Shown here piece after piece: positions 42,371 to 51,100 of a DNA stretch of 64,000 bases. Position numbers and translations under genes: made by a program. The stretch comes from JBBWZH01 sp035544115 (lineage in GTDB: Bacteria; Actinomycetota; Actinomycetes; Mycobacteriales; CADCTP01), in the NCBI GenBank assembly GCA_963714145.1, contig OY970235.1:9610001-9674000 (forward strand). Direction: 5' to 3'. The notes under the pieces were generated by a model, which did no database searches, had not been told where the DNA came from, and saw only the letters and a program-made list of their open reading frames with translations. Within the stretch, counting starts at the first letter, position 1. Each line of letters starts with the position of its first letter.

Positions 42371-42603
42371 TGTGCCTCCAGTTCGCGGCGCTGCGCGCCA
42401 AACGCGGCGTCTTCCCTCGGCACCGCGCAACGACTCCGTCGGCGCGTTGCCTCAGTCCAGACGCCGCTGCGCTCCGCGCCGCTCACCGTGCTAGCCAGTT
42501 CGCGGCGCTGCGCGCCAAACGCGGCGTCTTCCCTCGGCACCGCGCAGCGACTCCGTCGGCGCGTTGCCTCAGTCCAGACGCCGCTGCGCTCCGCGCCGCT
42601 CAC
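42367..42603 (-). CDS. possible mini-ORF made of two 39-codon repeats between tldD and pmbA
   Basis: A 78-codon frame runs from GTG at 42603, inside the tldD stop (GTGA), to TGA at 42369-42367, overlapping the pmbA GTG at 42370 (GTGA). It consists of two nearly identical 39-codon units beginning MSGAERSGVW and ending near FGAQRREL, each with one Cys. The 117-base period keeps the frame. It matches no family I know. The fit suggests ribosomes pass from tldD through the cassette into pmbA; the peptide may or may not have a function. Confidence 0.4.
   Translation of the reverse strand: MSGAERSGVWTEATRRRSRCAVPREDAAFGAQRRELASTVSGAERSGVWTEATRRRSRCAVPREDAAFGAQRRELEAQ
42378..42487 (-). repeat. 110-base intercistronic repeat, copy A
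   Basis: Identical to 42495-42604 at 109 of 110 bases. It contains nested inverted repeats (GCGGCGTC with GACGCCGC; GCAACG with CGTTGC), so it can fold strongly. It adjoins the pmbA ribosome site. Confidence 0.9.
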
Positions 42604-42604
42604 C
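42495..42604 (-). repeat. 110-base intercistronic repeat, copy B
   Basis: Tandem partner of copy A, separated from it by seven bases. It starts at the tldD stop codon. A third, diverged copy lies at 50644-50752, also between two genes. Confidence 0.9.
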
Positions 42605-44036
42605 CGCGTACTCCGATGCGGACGTTGCGGAAGCGGGCCGGGGCTGAGGGGTGGCCGGTGTGGCCGACCTGCCCGGGCTGGCCCTTGCCGCAGTTCGGGG
42701 TGCCCCAGAACGTCCACTCGGGACGGCCGCCGAGCATGTCCATGGACCCCCAGAACTTCGGGCTGATCCCGGTGTACGTGGGGTTGCGCAGCATCCGGCC
42801 GCGCTTGCCGTTCTTGATCTCCCAGCCGATCTCGGTGCCGAACTGGAAGTTGAGCCGGCGGTCGTCGATGGACCAGGACCGGTTGGTTTCCATGAAGACC
42901 CCGTCGTCGGTGGCCGCGATCATCTCGTCCAGCGAGTGCGGCCCGGGCAACAGGCCGACGTTGGTCATCCGCACCATCGGCAGCCGGGCGTAGCCGTCCG
43001 CGCGCATCATCCCGCCGCACGGCACCCCGGCGATCGCGGCCGAGTCGCGGCCGGAGAGCACGCCGGTCCAGATGCCGTCCCGGACGATGTCCACGGACCG
43101 GGCCGGGGTGCCCTCGTCGTCGAAGCCGAACGAGCCCAGCGCGCCGGGCAGGGTGGCGTCCGCGGTGATCGTCATCAGCTCGGAGCCGAACCGGAGCAGG
43201 CCGAGCTTGCCGAGGTCCAGCCAGGACGTGCCGGCGAAGGCGGCCTCCCAGCCGAGGATGCGGTCCAGCTCGACCGCGTGCCCGACCGACTCGTGGATCT
43301 GCAGCGCCAGCTGCTCGCTGCCCAGGATCAGGTCGGTCTCCCCGGCCGGGCAGTCCGGCGCGGTGAGCAGCGCGATCGCCTCCTCGGCGATCCGCCCCGC
43401 GTTGCCGGGCAGGTCGAGCTCGCGGACCTGCTCCCAGCCGCGGGTGCCGTACTGGCCGCGGGCGGCCGGGTAGCTGCGCCGCTGGGTCTCCCGGTCGCCG
43501 ATCGCGGTGGCGCCCATGCCGGCGCCGCACTCCCGGATGTGCTGGTCGATCCGGTGCCCCTCGCTGGAGACCAGCCACTTGCGGGTGTCCCAGATCTGGT
43601 AGGACGCCTCGGCGAGCGGAACCCCGGCGGCCCGGATCGTGGCGGTCACCCCGGCGAGCAGGTCGGCCTTCTCGCCCAGCGGCACGGCGAGCGGATCCTC
43701 CAGGCACTCGCTGGCCCAGCTGCCCTGACCGACCGTGACGTCGGCCAGGTCGACCGCCGGACCGGGCACGGTGGCGGACGCCCGGGCGATCGCGGCGGCC
43801 GTCCGGCCGGCCTGCCGGGCCGACGTCGGCGACGGATCCGGCACCGCGGCGAAGCCCCAGGACGAGCCGATCAGCGCGCGCACCCCGACCCCGACCGACT
43901 CGCGCTGGACCAGGTCCTCCACGTCGCCGTTGCGGGCACTCATCGACTCGTATCGGGACTGCATCGCGCGCGCGTCGGCATACCGCGCGCCGGCGATCAG
44001 CGCCCCCTCGACCGCGGCCGTTGCAAGGTCAAACAC
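42600..44036 (-). CDS. tldD: TldD metalloprotease subunit
   Basis: 478 residues from GTG at 44036; an in-frame ATG at 44072 would add 12 residues. The family metal-binding motif HESVGH (about residues 248-253) is intact. MSARNGDVEDLVQRESVGVGVRALIGSSWGFAA, LGWEAAFAGTSWL and FQFGTEIGWEIKNGKRGRMLRNPTYTGISPKFWGSMDML are typical TldD blocks. With PmbA it forms the TldD/E protease known for maturation of some peptide antibiotics and toxin control. No precursor peptide gene is evident, unless the repeat mini-ORF downstream is one. Confidence 0.94.
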   Translation of the reverse strand: MFDLATAAVEGALIAGARYADARAMQSRYESMSARNGDVEDLVQRESVGVGVRALIGSSWGFAAVPDPSPTSARQAGRTAAAIARASATVPGPAVDLADVTVGQGSWASECLEDPLAVPLGEKADLLAGVTATIRAAGVPLAEASYQIWDTRKWLVSSEGHRIDQHIRECGAGMGATAIGDRETQRRSYPAARGQYGTRGWEQVRELDLPGNAGRIAEEAIALLTAPDCPAGETDLILGSEQLALQIHESVGHAVELDRILGWEAAFAGTSWLDLGKLGLLRFGSELMTITADATLPGALGSFGFDDEGTPARSVDIVRDGIWTGVLSGRDSAAIAGVPCGGMMRADGYARLPMVRMTNVGLLPGPHSLDEMIAATDDGVFMETNRSWSIDDRRLNFQFGTEIGWEIKNGKRGRMLRNPTYTGISPKFWGSMDMLGGRPEWTFWGTPNCGKGQPGQVGHTGHPSAPARFRNVRIGVRG

Positions 44037-44114
44037 CCCGACGACCTTACACTTCGGCCACCGGCAGACCATGGGCCGAAAGAGCTGAACAAACCTCAGG
44101 GGTCGGTGCCGGCG

Positions 44115-44870
44115 CTACTCCCCGCGCCGGAAGATCTTGCTGCCCAGCCAGACCAGCGGGTCGTACTTCCGGTCCACCACCCGCTCCTTGAGCGGGATCA
44201 GCGCGTTGTCGGTGATCTTGATGTGCTCCGGGCAGACCTCGGAGCAGCACTTGGTGATGTTGCAGTAGCCCAGGCCGTGGTCCTCCTGGGCCTCCCGGCG
44301 GCGATCGTCGCGGTCGTCCAGCGGGTGCATCTCCAGCTCGGCCACCCGCATCAGGAACCGCGGCCCGGCGAACACGGCCTTGTTCTCCTCGTGGTCCCGC
44401 ACCACGTGGCAGGTGTTCTGGCACAGGAAGCACTCGATGCACTTGCGGAACTCCTGCGAGCGCTCGACGTCCACCTGCTGCATCCGGTACTCGCCGGGGG
44501 CCACGCCGGCCGGCGGCGCGAACGCCGGCACCTCACGCGCCTTGACGTAGTTGAACGACACGTCGGTGACCAGGTCGCGGATCACCGGGAAGGTGCGCAT
44601 CGGGGTGACCGTGACGGTCTCGCCCTCGCCGAACGTGGACATCCGGGTCATGCACAGCAGCCGCGGCATGCCGTTGATCTCGGCCGAGCAGGAGCCGCAC
44701 TTGCCGGCCTTGCAGTTCCACCGGACGGCCAGGTCGGACGCCTGGGTGGCCTGCAGCCGGTGGATGATGTCCAGCACCACCTCGCCCTCGTTCACCGCGA
44801 CCGTGAAATCCCGAAGCTCACCGGACTCGGCGTCGCCGCGCCAGACCCGGAAGTGGGCGTCGTAGGGCAT
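44115..44870 (-). CDS. sdhB: succinate dehydrogenase iron-sulfur subunit (Sdh1 type)
   Basis: 251 residues from ATG at 44870. The N-terminal 2Fe-2S ferredoxin domain shows NCKAGKCGSCSAEINGMPRLLC. The C-terminal cluster motifs are CIECFLCQNTC and CNITKCCSEVCPEHIKI, which carry the 4Fe-4S and 3Fe-4S centres. It transfers electrons from the flavoprotein to the membrane quinone site. The size matches Rv0247c of the mycobacterial Sdh1 complex. It starts five bases after the sdhA stop and is the last gene of the operon. Confidence 0.95.
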   Translation of the reverse strand: MPYDAHFRVWRGDAESGELRDFTVAVNEGEVVLDIIHRLQATQASDLAVRWNCKAGKCGSCSAEINGMPRLLCMTRMSTFGEGETVTVTPMRTFPVIRDLVTDVSFNYVKAREVPAFAPPAGVAPGEYRMQQVDVERSQEFRKCIECFLCQNTCHVVRDHEENKAVFAGPRFLMRVAELEMHPLDDRDDRRREAQEDHGLGYCNITKCCSEVCPEHIKITDNALIPLKERVVDRKYDPLVWLGSKIFRRGE

Positions 44871-44875
44871 CGGGA

Positions 44876-46843
44876 TCAGGCTTCCTTTCCGTCGGTACCG
44901 GCCGGCAGTTCGGCGTCGGTCGGCGCGCCGGGCAGCCGCTCCAGCTCCCCGGCGGTCATGTACTTCGACAGCTCCGACCACTCGAACTCGGTCAGCAGCT
45001 CCAGCGGCAGCTCCGGCAGCGGCTGGCGGACCACGTCGACCGTGTCGCCGTCCAGCGCGCAGACCAGGTTGACCTTGCGCCAGTCCGGGTCCATCGCCGG
45101 GTGGTCGTCGCGGGTGTGCCCGCCGCGCGACTCGGTGCGCAGCAGCGCCGCCCGCGCCACGCATTCGGCCACCACCAGCATGTTGCGCAGGTCGAGCGCG
45201 AGGTGCCAGCCGGGGTTGAACTGCCGGTGCCCCTCCACGCTGACCTTCGCCACCCGGCCGCGCAGTTCGGCCAGCTTGTGCCGGGCCTGCTCCAGTTCAT
45301 CGCCGCGGCGGATGATGCCGACCAGGTCGTTCATCGTCTGCTGCAGCTCGGTGTGGATGGAGTACGGGTTCTCGCCACCCTCGGTGTGGAACGGGGCGAG
45401 CGCGTCGTTCTCCGCCCGGGTCAGCGCGCTGTCCGAAATGGACGGCCGGCCGGCGCCCACAGTGTCCACATAGGACGCGGCCCCGTCGCCGGCGCGCTTA
45501 CCGAAGACCAGCAGGTCGGACAGCGAGTTGCCGCCGAGCCGGTTCGACCCGTGCATGCCGCCGGCCACCTCACCGGCGCCGAACAGCCCGCGCACCCGGG
45601 TCTCCTGGGTCTCCGGGTGTACCTCGACGCCGCCCATCATGTAATGGCAGGTCGGGCCGACCTCCATCGGCTCCTTGGTGATGTCCACATTGGCCAGTTC
45701 CATGAACTGGTGGTACATCGACGGCAGCTTGCGCCGGATCACGTCGGCCGGCAGCCGGCCGGACACGTCCAGGTAGACGCCGCCGTGCGGGGAGCCGCGG
45801 CCCGCCTTGACCTCGCTGTTGATGGCCCGGGCCACCTCGTCGCGGGGCAGTAGCTCCGGTGGCCGGCGGTTGTTGTCCGGGTCGTCGTACCAGCCGTCCG
45901 CCTCCTTCTCGGAGGTGGCGTACTTGTCCTTGAAGACCTCGGGGATGTAGTCGAACATGAACCGCTTGCCCTCGGAGTTGGTGAGCACGCCACCGTCGCC
46001 GCGCACCGACTCGGTGACCAGCAGGCCCTTCACCGACAGCGGCCAGACCATCCCGGTCGGGTGGAACTGGATGAACTCCATGTTCAGCACGGTGCCGCCG
46101 GCGCGCAGCGCGAGCGCCTCACCGTCCCCGGTGTACTCCCAGGAGTTGCTGGTGACCTTCCAGGACTTGCCGATGCCGCCGGTGGCCAGGATCACCGCGG
46201 GCGCCGCGAAGACCACGAACCGGCCGGAGTCGCGCCAGTAGCCGAACGCGCCGGCCACCCGGCCGTGGCCGCCGTCGCCGCTGCTGTCGCCGTCGCCGTC
46301 GCCGTCGAGCAGCAGTTCGGTGACCGTGCACTCCTGGAACACCCGCAGGTTGGCCTCGTAGTCGCCGGTCGCGGCGAAATCCTCCTGCTGCAGCGACACG
46401 ATCTTCTGCTGCAGGGTGCGGATCAGCTCCAGCCCGGTGCGGTCGCCGACGTGCGCCAGCCGCGGGTACTCGTGCCCGCCGAAGTTGCGCTGGCTGATCT
46501 TGCCTTCGCTGGTCCGGTCGAACAGCGCGCCGTACGTCTCCAGCTCCCAGACCCGGTCCGGCGCCTCTTTCGCGTGCAGCTCGGCCATCCGGTAGTGGTT
46601 CAGGAACTTGCCACCGCGCATGGTGTCGCGGAAGTGCACCTGCCAGTTGTCGCGGCTGTTCACGTTGCCCATCGACGCCGCGATGCCGCCCTCGGCCATC
46701 ACCGTGTGCGCCTTGCCGAACAGGGACTTGCAGATCACCGCGGTCCGCTTGCCTGCCTCCCGGGCCGCGATCGCCGCGCGCAGCCCGGCCCCGCCGGCGC
46801 CGATCACGACGACGTCGTACTCGTGCCGCTCGTACTCAGTCAT
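44876..46843 (-). CDS. sdhA: succinate dehydrogenase flavoprotein subunit (Sdh1 type)
   Basis: 655 residues from ATG at 46843, chosen over GTG at 46852 because AGAAGG is nine bases ahead of the ATG. The FAD-binding VVVIGAGGAGLRAAIAA, the flavinylation-region AHTVMAEGGIAASM, and the active-site segments QFHPTGMVWP, SVRGDGGVLTN and MGGVEVHPETQ...FGAGEVAGGMHGSNRLGGNSL are intact. It oxidises succinate to fumarate and links to the fumarase at 11.3-12.8 kb. A short Asp/Gly repeat (DGDGDGDSSGDGGHG, about residue 190) is an unusual surface loop. Confidence 0.96.
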   Translation of the reverse strand: MTEYERHEYDVVVIGAGGAGLRAAIAAREAGKRTAVICKSLFGKAHTVMAEGGIAASMGNVNSRDNWQVHFRDTMRGGKFLNHYRMAELHAKEAPDRVWELETYGALFDRTSEGKISQRNFGGHEYPRLAHVGDRTGLELIRTLQQKIVSLQQEDFAATGDYEANLRVFQECTVTELLLDGDGDGDSSGDGGHGRVAGAFGYWRDSGRFVVFAAPAVILATGGIGKSWKVTSNSWEYTGDGEALALRAGGTVLNMEFIQFHPTGMVWPLSVKGLLVTESVRGDGGVLTNSEGKRFMFDYIPEVFKDKYATSEKEADGWYDDPDNNRRPPELLPRDEVARAINSEVKAGRGSPHGGVYLDVSGRLPADVIRRKLPSMYHQFMELANVDITKEPMEVGPTCHYMMGGVEVHPETQETRVRGLFGAGEVAGGMHGSNRLGGNSLSDLLVFGKRAGDGAASYVDTVGAGRPSISDSALTRAENDALAPFHTEGGENPYSIHTELQQTMNDLVGIIRRGDELEQARHKLAELRGRVAKVSVEGHRQFNPGWHLALDLRNMLVVAECVARAALLRTESRGGHTRDDHPAMDPDWRKVNLVCALDGDTVDVVRQPLPELPLELLTEFEWSELSKYMTAGELERLPGAPTDAELPAGTDGKEA

Positions 46844-46855
46844 GGGGCGCACCTT

Positions 46856-47707
46856 CTAGAAGAACCGGAGATCGGAGATCGCCCCGCTGGACACCAGCAG
46901 GACGTAGAAGTCGGCGATCAGCACCGTGAACAGGGAGACCCAGGCGAGCAGCATGTGCCGGGCGTTCAGCTTGGACACCTGCTGCCAGAACCAGTACCGC
47001 ACCGGGTGCTTGGAGAAGTGGTTCAGCCGGCCGCCGACGATGCTCCGGCAGGAGTGGCAGGACAGCGTGTAGGCCCAGATGAACACCACGTTCACCAGCA
47101 GGATCAGCGTGCCCAGGCCCATCCCGACGCCGCCGTCCGGGTCGTGGAAGGCCAGCACCACGTCGTAGCTGAGGATGCCGGCGACCGCGATCGCGGCGTA
47201 GAAGAAGTACCGGTGCACGTTCTGGAAGATCAGCGGGAACCGCGTCTCGCCGGTGTACTTCGTGTGCGGCTCGGCCACCGCGCAGGCCGGCGGCGACATC
47301 CAGAACGCCCGGTAGTAGGCCTTCCGGTAGTAGTAGCAGGTGAGCCGGAAGCCGGCCGGGAAGATCAGGATGATGAACGCCGGCGACAGCCAGGTCGGCA
47401 GCGAGGGCACGAACGTGGGGAAGCCGGCGTTCGAGTCGCCCACACAGCTGTCGGACAGGCACGGCGAGTAGAACGGCGCCAGGTAGTGGTACTTGTCCAC
47501 GTAGTACCAGCGGCTGGTGAAGATGCGGAACGTGCCGTAGGCGATGAAGAACAGCAGCCCGGCCGCGGTCAGCGCCGGCGGCACCCACCACCGGTCGGTG
47601 CGCAGCGTGCGGCCGGCGACCTCGGCCCGCCCGCTGCCGGCGCCGCCGGTGCCGCCGGGCTGGGCGCCCGCGCGGCCACCCGGATTGTTCAACGTGCCGG
47701 TGGCCAT
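46856..47707 (-). CDS. sdhC: succinate dehydrogenase membrane anchor (Sdh1 type)
   Basis: 283 residues from ATG at 47707. A Gly-rich N-terminus is followed by five membrane helices, the first being ALTAAGLLFFIAYGTFRIF, with RLTCYYYRKAYYRAFWMSPPACAVAEPHTKYTGETRFPLIFQNVHRYFFYAA and YTLSCHSCRSIVGGR in the loops. Conserved His residues in NVHRYFF and CHSC are candidate haem ligands. A single large anchor in front of sdhA and sdhB is the arrangement of mycobacterial Rv0249c-Rv0247c. It is the first gene of the operon on the minus strand. Confidence 0.9.
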   Translation of the reverse strand: MATGTLNNPGGRAGAQPGGTGGAGSGRAEVAGRTLRTDRWWVPPALTAAGLLFFIAYGTFRIFTSRWYYVDKYHYLAPFYSPCLSDSCVGDSNAGFPTFVPSLPTWLSPAFIILIFPAGFRLTCYYYRKAYYRAFWMSPPACAVAEPHTKYTGETRFPLIFQNVHRYFFYAAIAVAGILSYDVVLAFHDPDGGVGMGLGTLILLVNVVFIWAYTLSCHSCRSIVGGRLNHFSKHPVRYWFWQQVSKLNARHMLLAWVSLFTVLIADFYVLLVSSGAISDLRFF

Positions 47708-47730
47708 GACATCTCCGGTTCTCCGCGATT

Positions 47731-47805
47731 CGGGTTCTGGCGCTTCGGGTACTGCCGGGCCGGGTCTGGCGGCCCGGGTCTTGGCGGCCCGTATTCTGGC
47801 GGTCC
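47731..47805 (-). repeat. five 15-base tandem repeats upstream of sdhC
   Basis: Units begin at 47731, 47746, 47761, 47776 and 47791, around CGGGTCTGGCGGCCC. They fill the leader between the preceding small gene and sdhC, and end 24 bases before the sdhC start. The GCC/GGC cores could form alternative hairpins in the leader RNA or bind a protein. Confidence 0.7.
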
Positions 47806-47838
47806 GGGAAGCCGGAACGGGTGACCCATTGCCGCCGG

Positions 47839-48120
47839 TCAGCCGGACGGGGCGGGATAGCTGCCCATGTCGTCGGAGTCCCCGTCGGCCCAGAACGCCG
47901 GATCGTAGTCCTTCCCGGCCGGCGGGGCCGACTCGGGTGCCGGCGGCTCGTCCGCCAGCGCGGCCCGCAGCAGGTCGAGATCGACCGCGATCCGGGCCAC
48001 GTCCTCGCGCAGCCGGCGCAGGTCCAGGCACTCGTGGTAGTGGCCGCCCAGCGCGGTCGCCGCGGCCTGCAGCGCATCCAGCGCGTGGCCGGCCGCGGCC
48101 AGGTCGTCATGGACGGACAT
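47839..48120 (-). CDS. small acidic helical protein
   Basis: 93 residues from ATG at 48120 with GGAGG eight bases upstream. The first 60 residues form a helical pair (VHDDLAAAGHALDALQAAATALGGHYHECLDLRRLREDVARIAVDLDLLRAAL), and the tail is Pro/Asp-rich (PAFWADGDSDDMGSYPA). No family recognised. It lies between the type VII-like substrate genes and the sdh operon, all on the minus strand. The presence of a good ribosome site and a coding-type base pattern supports it. Confidence 0.65.
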   Translation of the reverse strand: MSVHDDLAAAGHALDALQAAATALGGHYHECLDLRRLREDVARIAVDLDLLRAALADEPPAPESAPPAGKDYDPAFWADGDSDDMGSYPAPSG

Positions 48121-48246
48121 TCGGGTCACCTCCGCACGGACCCGCTGCGTCGCGCGCCCGCCGCTTAGAGATCCTGTCCCTCCTCGTTCCCCGAGGCAAA
48201 GTGTCGTCCAGCACATGGCTGGCGCCCGGGGGAACCGCCGAGCGGG

Positions 48247-50635
48247 TCAGTTGTGGTCGGCCCCGATCGTCGCCTCGACCGCCCGCCGGGTCTGGTGCTG
48301 AACGGCCGGATCGTGCAGCCACTCCTCGTACGCGCGCAGCTTGTCGGGGTCGGCCTCGATCTGGTCCACCGGCAGCGGCCGCCCGTCCGCGCCGAGGAAG
48401 TTCGCGTCGTGCTTGACCGGCCCGTACTCGCCGTACTGCGTCTGCGAGTACTTGTCGATGTACTGGTGCGGGTCGCCGGTGTACGTGGTGGTGTGGCCGT
48501 TCTCGGTCACCTGCACCGGCTCGATCTGGCCCGGCTTGGCGGTGAGCCCGTTCGCGCTGTCCTGGTAGATCTGCGGCGAGGAGTTGTACCGGTCGGCCTG
48601 CAGCACGTCCCGCTGGTGATGCAGGCCATCCAGCGCGCCCTGCACGTTCTGCTGGTCGCCGGCGTACGCCTGGTGGATCAGCCAGTCGGTGGACTTGTCG
48701 ATCGTGGTGCCCTTGAGGTCCTTGACGATCGAGTCCGGGTCGGTGGCCCAGCCGATGATCTTCGTGGCGGCGCCCTTCGCGGTCGCCTCGTTGCCGGCGA
48801 TCGTGTTCAGCTGGTCCTGCAGCCGGCCCTGCGCGCCGTCCAGGTTGTTCACCAGGAAGTGCTGCATCTGGTTGCGCGCGATCGCCGAGGTGTACTGCAG
48901 GCTCGGGTCGGCGCCGTGGCCGCCCGGCGGCACCATCGAGCTGAGGTCGGCGCTGGCGTTGGCCATCGAGTCGTGCGTCATCTTGATCAGCTTCGCGGCG
49001 GTGCCCGGGTCGGCCATCACCTCCTGGTGCAGCGCCGCCCACGCCGACTGGTCCAGCTCGGTGCCGTCCCGCCAGGGCCGGCTGTCGCTGTTGATCCAGT
49101 CCGCGCTGGTGCCCGGCATGCCGCCCTGCGGGATCGTGGTGACGCTGTACATCGCGTCGTTGAAGTACCGCGGGTTGGTGGCCAGCGTGCCGATCTCGCC
49201 GCGGTAGAAGTCGGCGTAGTGGGCGTCCTTGTGGTCGGCGGTGTCCAGCACGATCCGGCTCATCAGCGCGTCGCCGAGGAAGCCCTGCGCGCCCGGGCCG
49301 GTGTCCCGGTGGCCGTCGTGGTCGAGGTCGGCGATGCCGAGCACGCCGGCGTCGACGACCTTGTTCAGGTCGCCGCCGATCTGGTGGCTCACCTCGCCCG
49401 GCAGGCCGCCGCGGCCGATCCGCTGCAGCGTGTCGAAGTTGCCCATCAGCGTGCCGTTGGACGCCTCCGGGTCCTTCGACAGGTCGCCGAGGAACTCGCG
49501 CATCAGGTTCTTGTCGTACGGCCCCTTGCCGGAATCGTCGCCGACGTAGGCGCCCCACTTGTCGAAGATCTGCGGGCCGCCACTGTCCATTCCGGACTTC
49601 AGGTCGGCCATGGCCCGGTCGCCGACGCGCTTCAGCACGTCGGTGGGCAGCTTCTGCCCGGCCATCAGCGGGATCAGCAGGTCGGCCCGGAACCCGCCGG
49701 TGTCGTCCCGGTACAGGTCCCGCGGCAGCGCGTTCTTCGGGTCGAACTTGTTCAGCCAGTCGTCGGTGATCAGGCCCTGCTTGGCGGCCGCCCCGAACGA
49801 GGTGCGCAGCGCGTCGTACAGCTTCTTGCCGCCGGCATGGTCTTCGTCGTACGGGCTGCCCATGGCCAGCTTCGCCTGCCGGGACAGCGCCGCCACCCCG
49901 GCCGGGCCGAGCGTGTCGTACATGCCCTTGACGAAGTCCGGGTTGCCGGAGTTCGCCGCCAGCGCGTCGATGTCGGCCTGGCTGGCCGCGCCCTTCTTGG
50001 CCAGGTCATCCTTGATCTGCTGGCCGAGCCGGCGCCCCTCCTCCTCCTGGACGGACGGCAGGCCCTTGAACACCTGCGCCTTCACCTGCGCCGCCTGCGC
50101 GGCGGGCGACCCGGTCAGGCCCTGCGGGGTGACCGCCGCCAGCCCGCCGGCGGCGCGCTGCTGGGCCGCGGTGAACTCGGTCATCGTGCTGCGGTGCTGC
50201 GTCTCCAGCGAGCTGAGGTGGCCGCGCTCGGTGTCCCGCTGGGCGATCAGACTGCTGCAGCCGGTTGTGCTCCGGCGGGCTGAGCGCGCCGCCCTGGTAT
50301 GCCGCGATCTCCCGGTCCAGCCCGGCGATCCGCTGCTGGGTGGCGGTGTGGTCGGAGTCGAGCCGGTCGAAGGTGGCCTTGAGCTGGGTGTAGTCGCTGG
50401 CGAACTGGCGCATCACGCCGGCCGCCCGGCTGGTCGAGTCGCAGAAGCCGGTGACCAGCTTGCCCAGCGTGCCGGCCTCGCCGGCGGCCTTCCCGGCGGC
50501 CGGGCCGGACCAGCCGTCCGGCACCAGCGCGGCCAGCTTCGGCCCCTCGCCGGACAGCCCGCCGACCAGCCGGTCGCTCAAGGTCGCCGCCTGCCCCACC
50601 GTCCCCGGATCCGCCCCCGGCTTCCACAACCCCAT
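48247..50635 (-). pseudogene. large type VII-like secreted protein gene, interrupted by one frameshift
   Basis: Reading starts at ATG 50635 (MGLWKPGADPG). The N-terminal helical domain has a WSG motif (VPDGWSGPAAGKAAGE), like WXG/LXG-type type VII substrates. At about 50251 one extra base shifts the frame: HNRLQQ should continue LIAQRDTERG, then MTEFTAAQQRAAG (an in-frame ATG at 50184) through about 640 more residues to 48247. Dropping one base gives one protein of about 795 residues, all helical, with a C-terminal half reminiscent of DUF6571-type proteins (tentative). It may be a real disruption, with the ATG at 50184 giving a shorter product, or a sequence error. It is downstream of an EspC-like gene and a repeat cassette. 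Confidence 0.7.
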
Positions 50636-50752
50636 CTATGCCTCCGGTTCGCTGCGCTCCGCGCCAAACGCGACGTCTTCCCTCGGCCCCGCGCAGCGAC
50701 TTCGTCGGCGCGTTGCCTCAGTCCAGACGCCGCTGCGCTCCGCTCCGCTCAC
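50636..50752 (-). CDS. possible single-unit mini-ORF ahead of the type VII-like substrate gene
   Basis: A 38-codon frame from GTG at 50752, two bases after the upstream stop, to TAG at 50638-50636, which directly abuts the next ATG at 50635. It starts MSGAERSGVW like the units between tldD and pmbA and is the same length. Against those units seven codons differ, two of them synonymously, so there is no sign of strong protein-level constraint. Confidence 0.35.
   Translation of the reverse strand: MSGAERSGVWTEATRRRSRCAGPREDVAFGAERSEPEA
50644..50752 (-). repeat. intercistronic repeat, copy C
   Basis: A 109-base relative of 42378-42487 and 42495-42604 with about ten differences, again in the same orientation as its genes and filling the gap between them. 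GGAGGCATAGATG at its end gives the next gene its ribosome site. Confidence 0.88.
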
Positions 50753-50754
50753 AG

Positions 50755-51045
50755 CTAACGGGCCCCCATGCTGCTGCCGACGTTGGTGTCGGTTGTCGCG
50801 TAGGACTGCGCCGCGGTGCCGATTTTGCCGCCGAGGATGCCGGCCGCCTCGCCGAATGCTGACACGTAGCCGCCGGTGGCGGCGGCGAAGCTGGACCAGG
50901 CCGCGGCGACGATGTCACAGCCGGCCATGGCCAGCCCGCTCATCGCGCTGACGGTGCCGGCCGCGCCGGTGCAGGCGCTCGCGACCGTGCCGGCCGAGCG
51001 CTGCGCGTCGGCCAACGCGGACTGTTCGGCTTGAATGGTCGCCAT
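50755..51045 (-). CDS. EspC-like small type VII secretion-associated protein
   Basis: 96 residues from ATG at 51045. All-helical, beginning MATIQAEQSALADAQRSAGTVAS, with two Cys, a WSSF turn between helices and a C-terminal AFGEAAGILGGKIGTAAQSYATTDTNVG. That ending (GxxL...YxxTDxxxA-like) resembles the EspC/DUF2580 family of mycobacterial ESX substrates. The following gene encodes a much larger protein with a WSG motif, a pairing common for type VII cargo. No other secretion genes adjoin, although an EssC-like ATPase gene opens the window. Confidence 0.7.
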   Translation of the reverse strand: MATIQAEQSALADAQRSAGTVASACTGAAGTVSAMSGLAMAGCDIVAAAWSSFAAATGGYVSAFGEAAGILGGKIGTAAQSYATTDTNVGSSMGAR

Positions 51046-51057
51046 CTCAACCCCTCG

Positions 51058-51084
51058 GTGGGACGTCGGCAGTGGGACGTCAGC
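51058..51084. repeat. GTGGGACGTC direct repeat in the typA divergent spacer
   Basis: GTGGGACGTCGGC at 51058-51070 and GTGGGACGTCAGC at 51072-51084 differ by one base and are 14 bases apart. They lie 13-40 bases upstream of the EspC-like start, in its leader or promoter. GACGTC is itself palindromic, so a regulator site is possible. Confidence 0.5.
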
Positions 51085-51100
51085 TAGCCTAGGCCGGACA

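Noticed and set aside
42378..42604. Tandem repeats considered as an insertion sequence
   Set aside because: No transposase frame and only about 230 bases long; at most a non-autonomous element.
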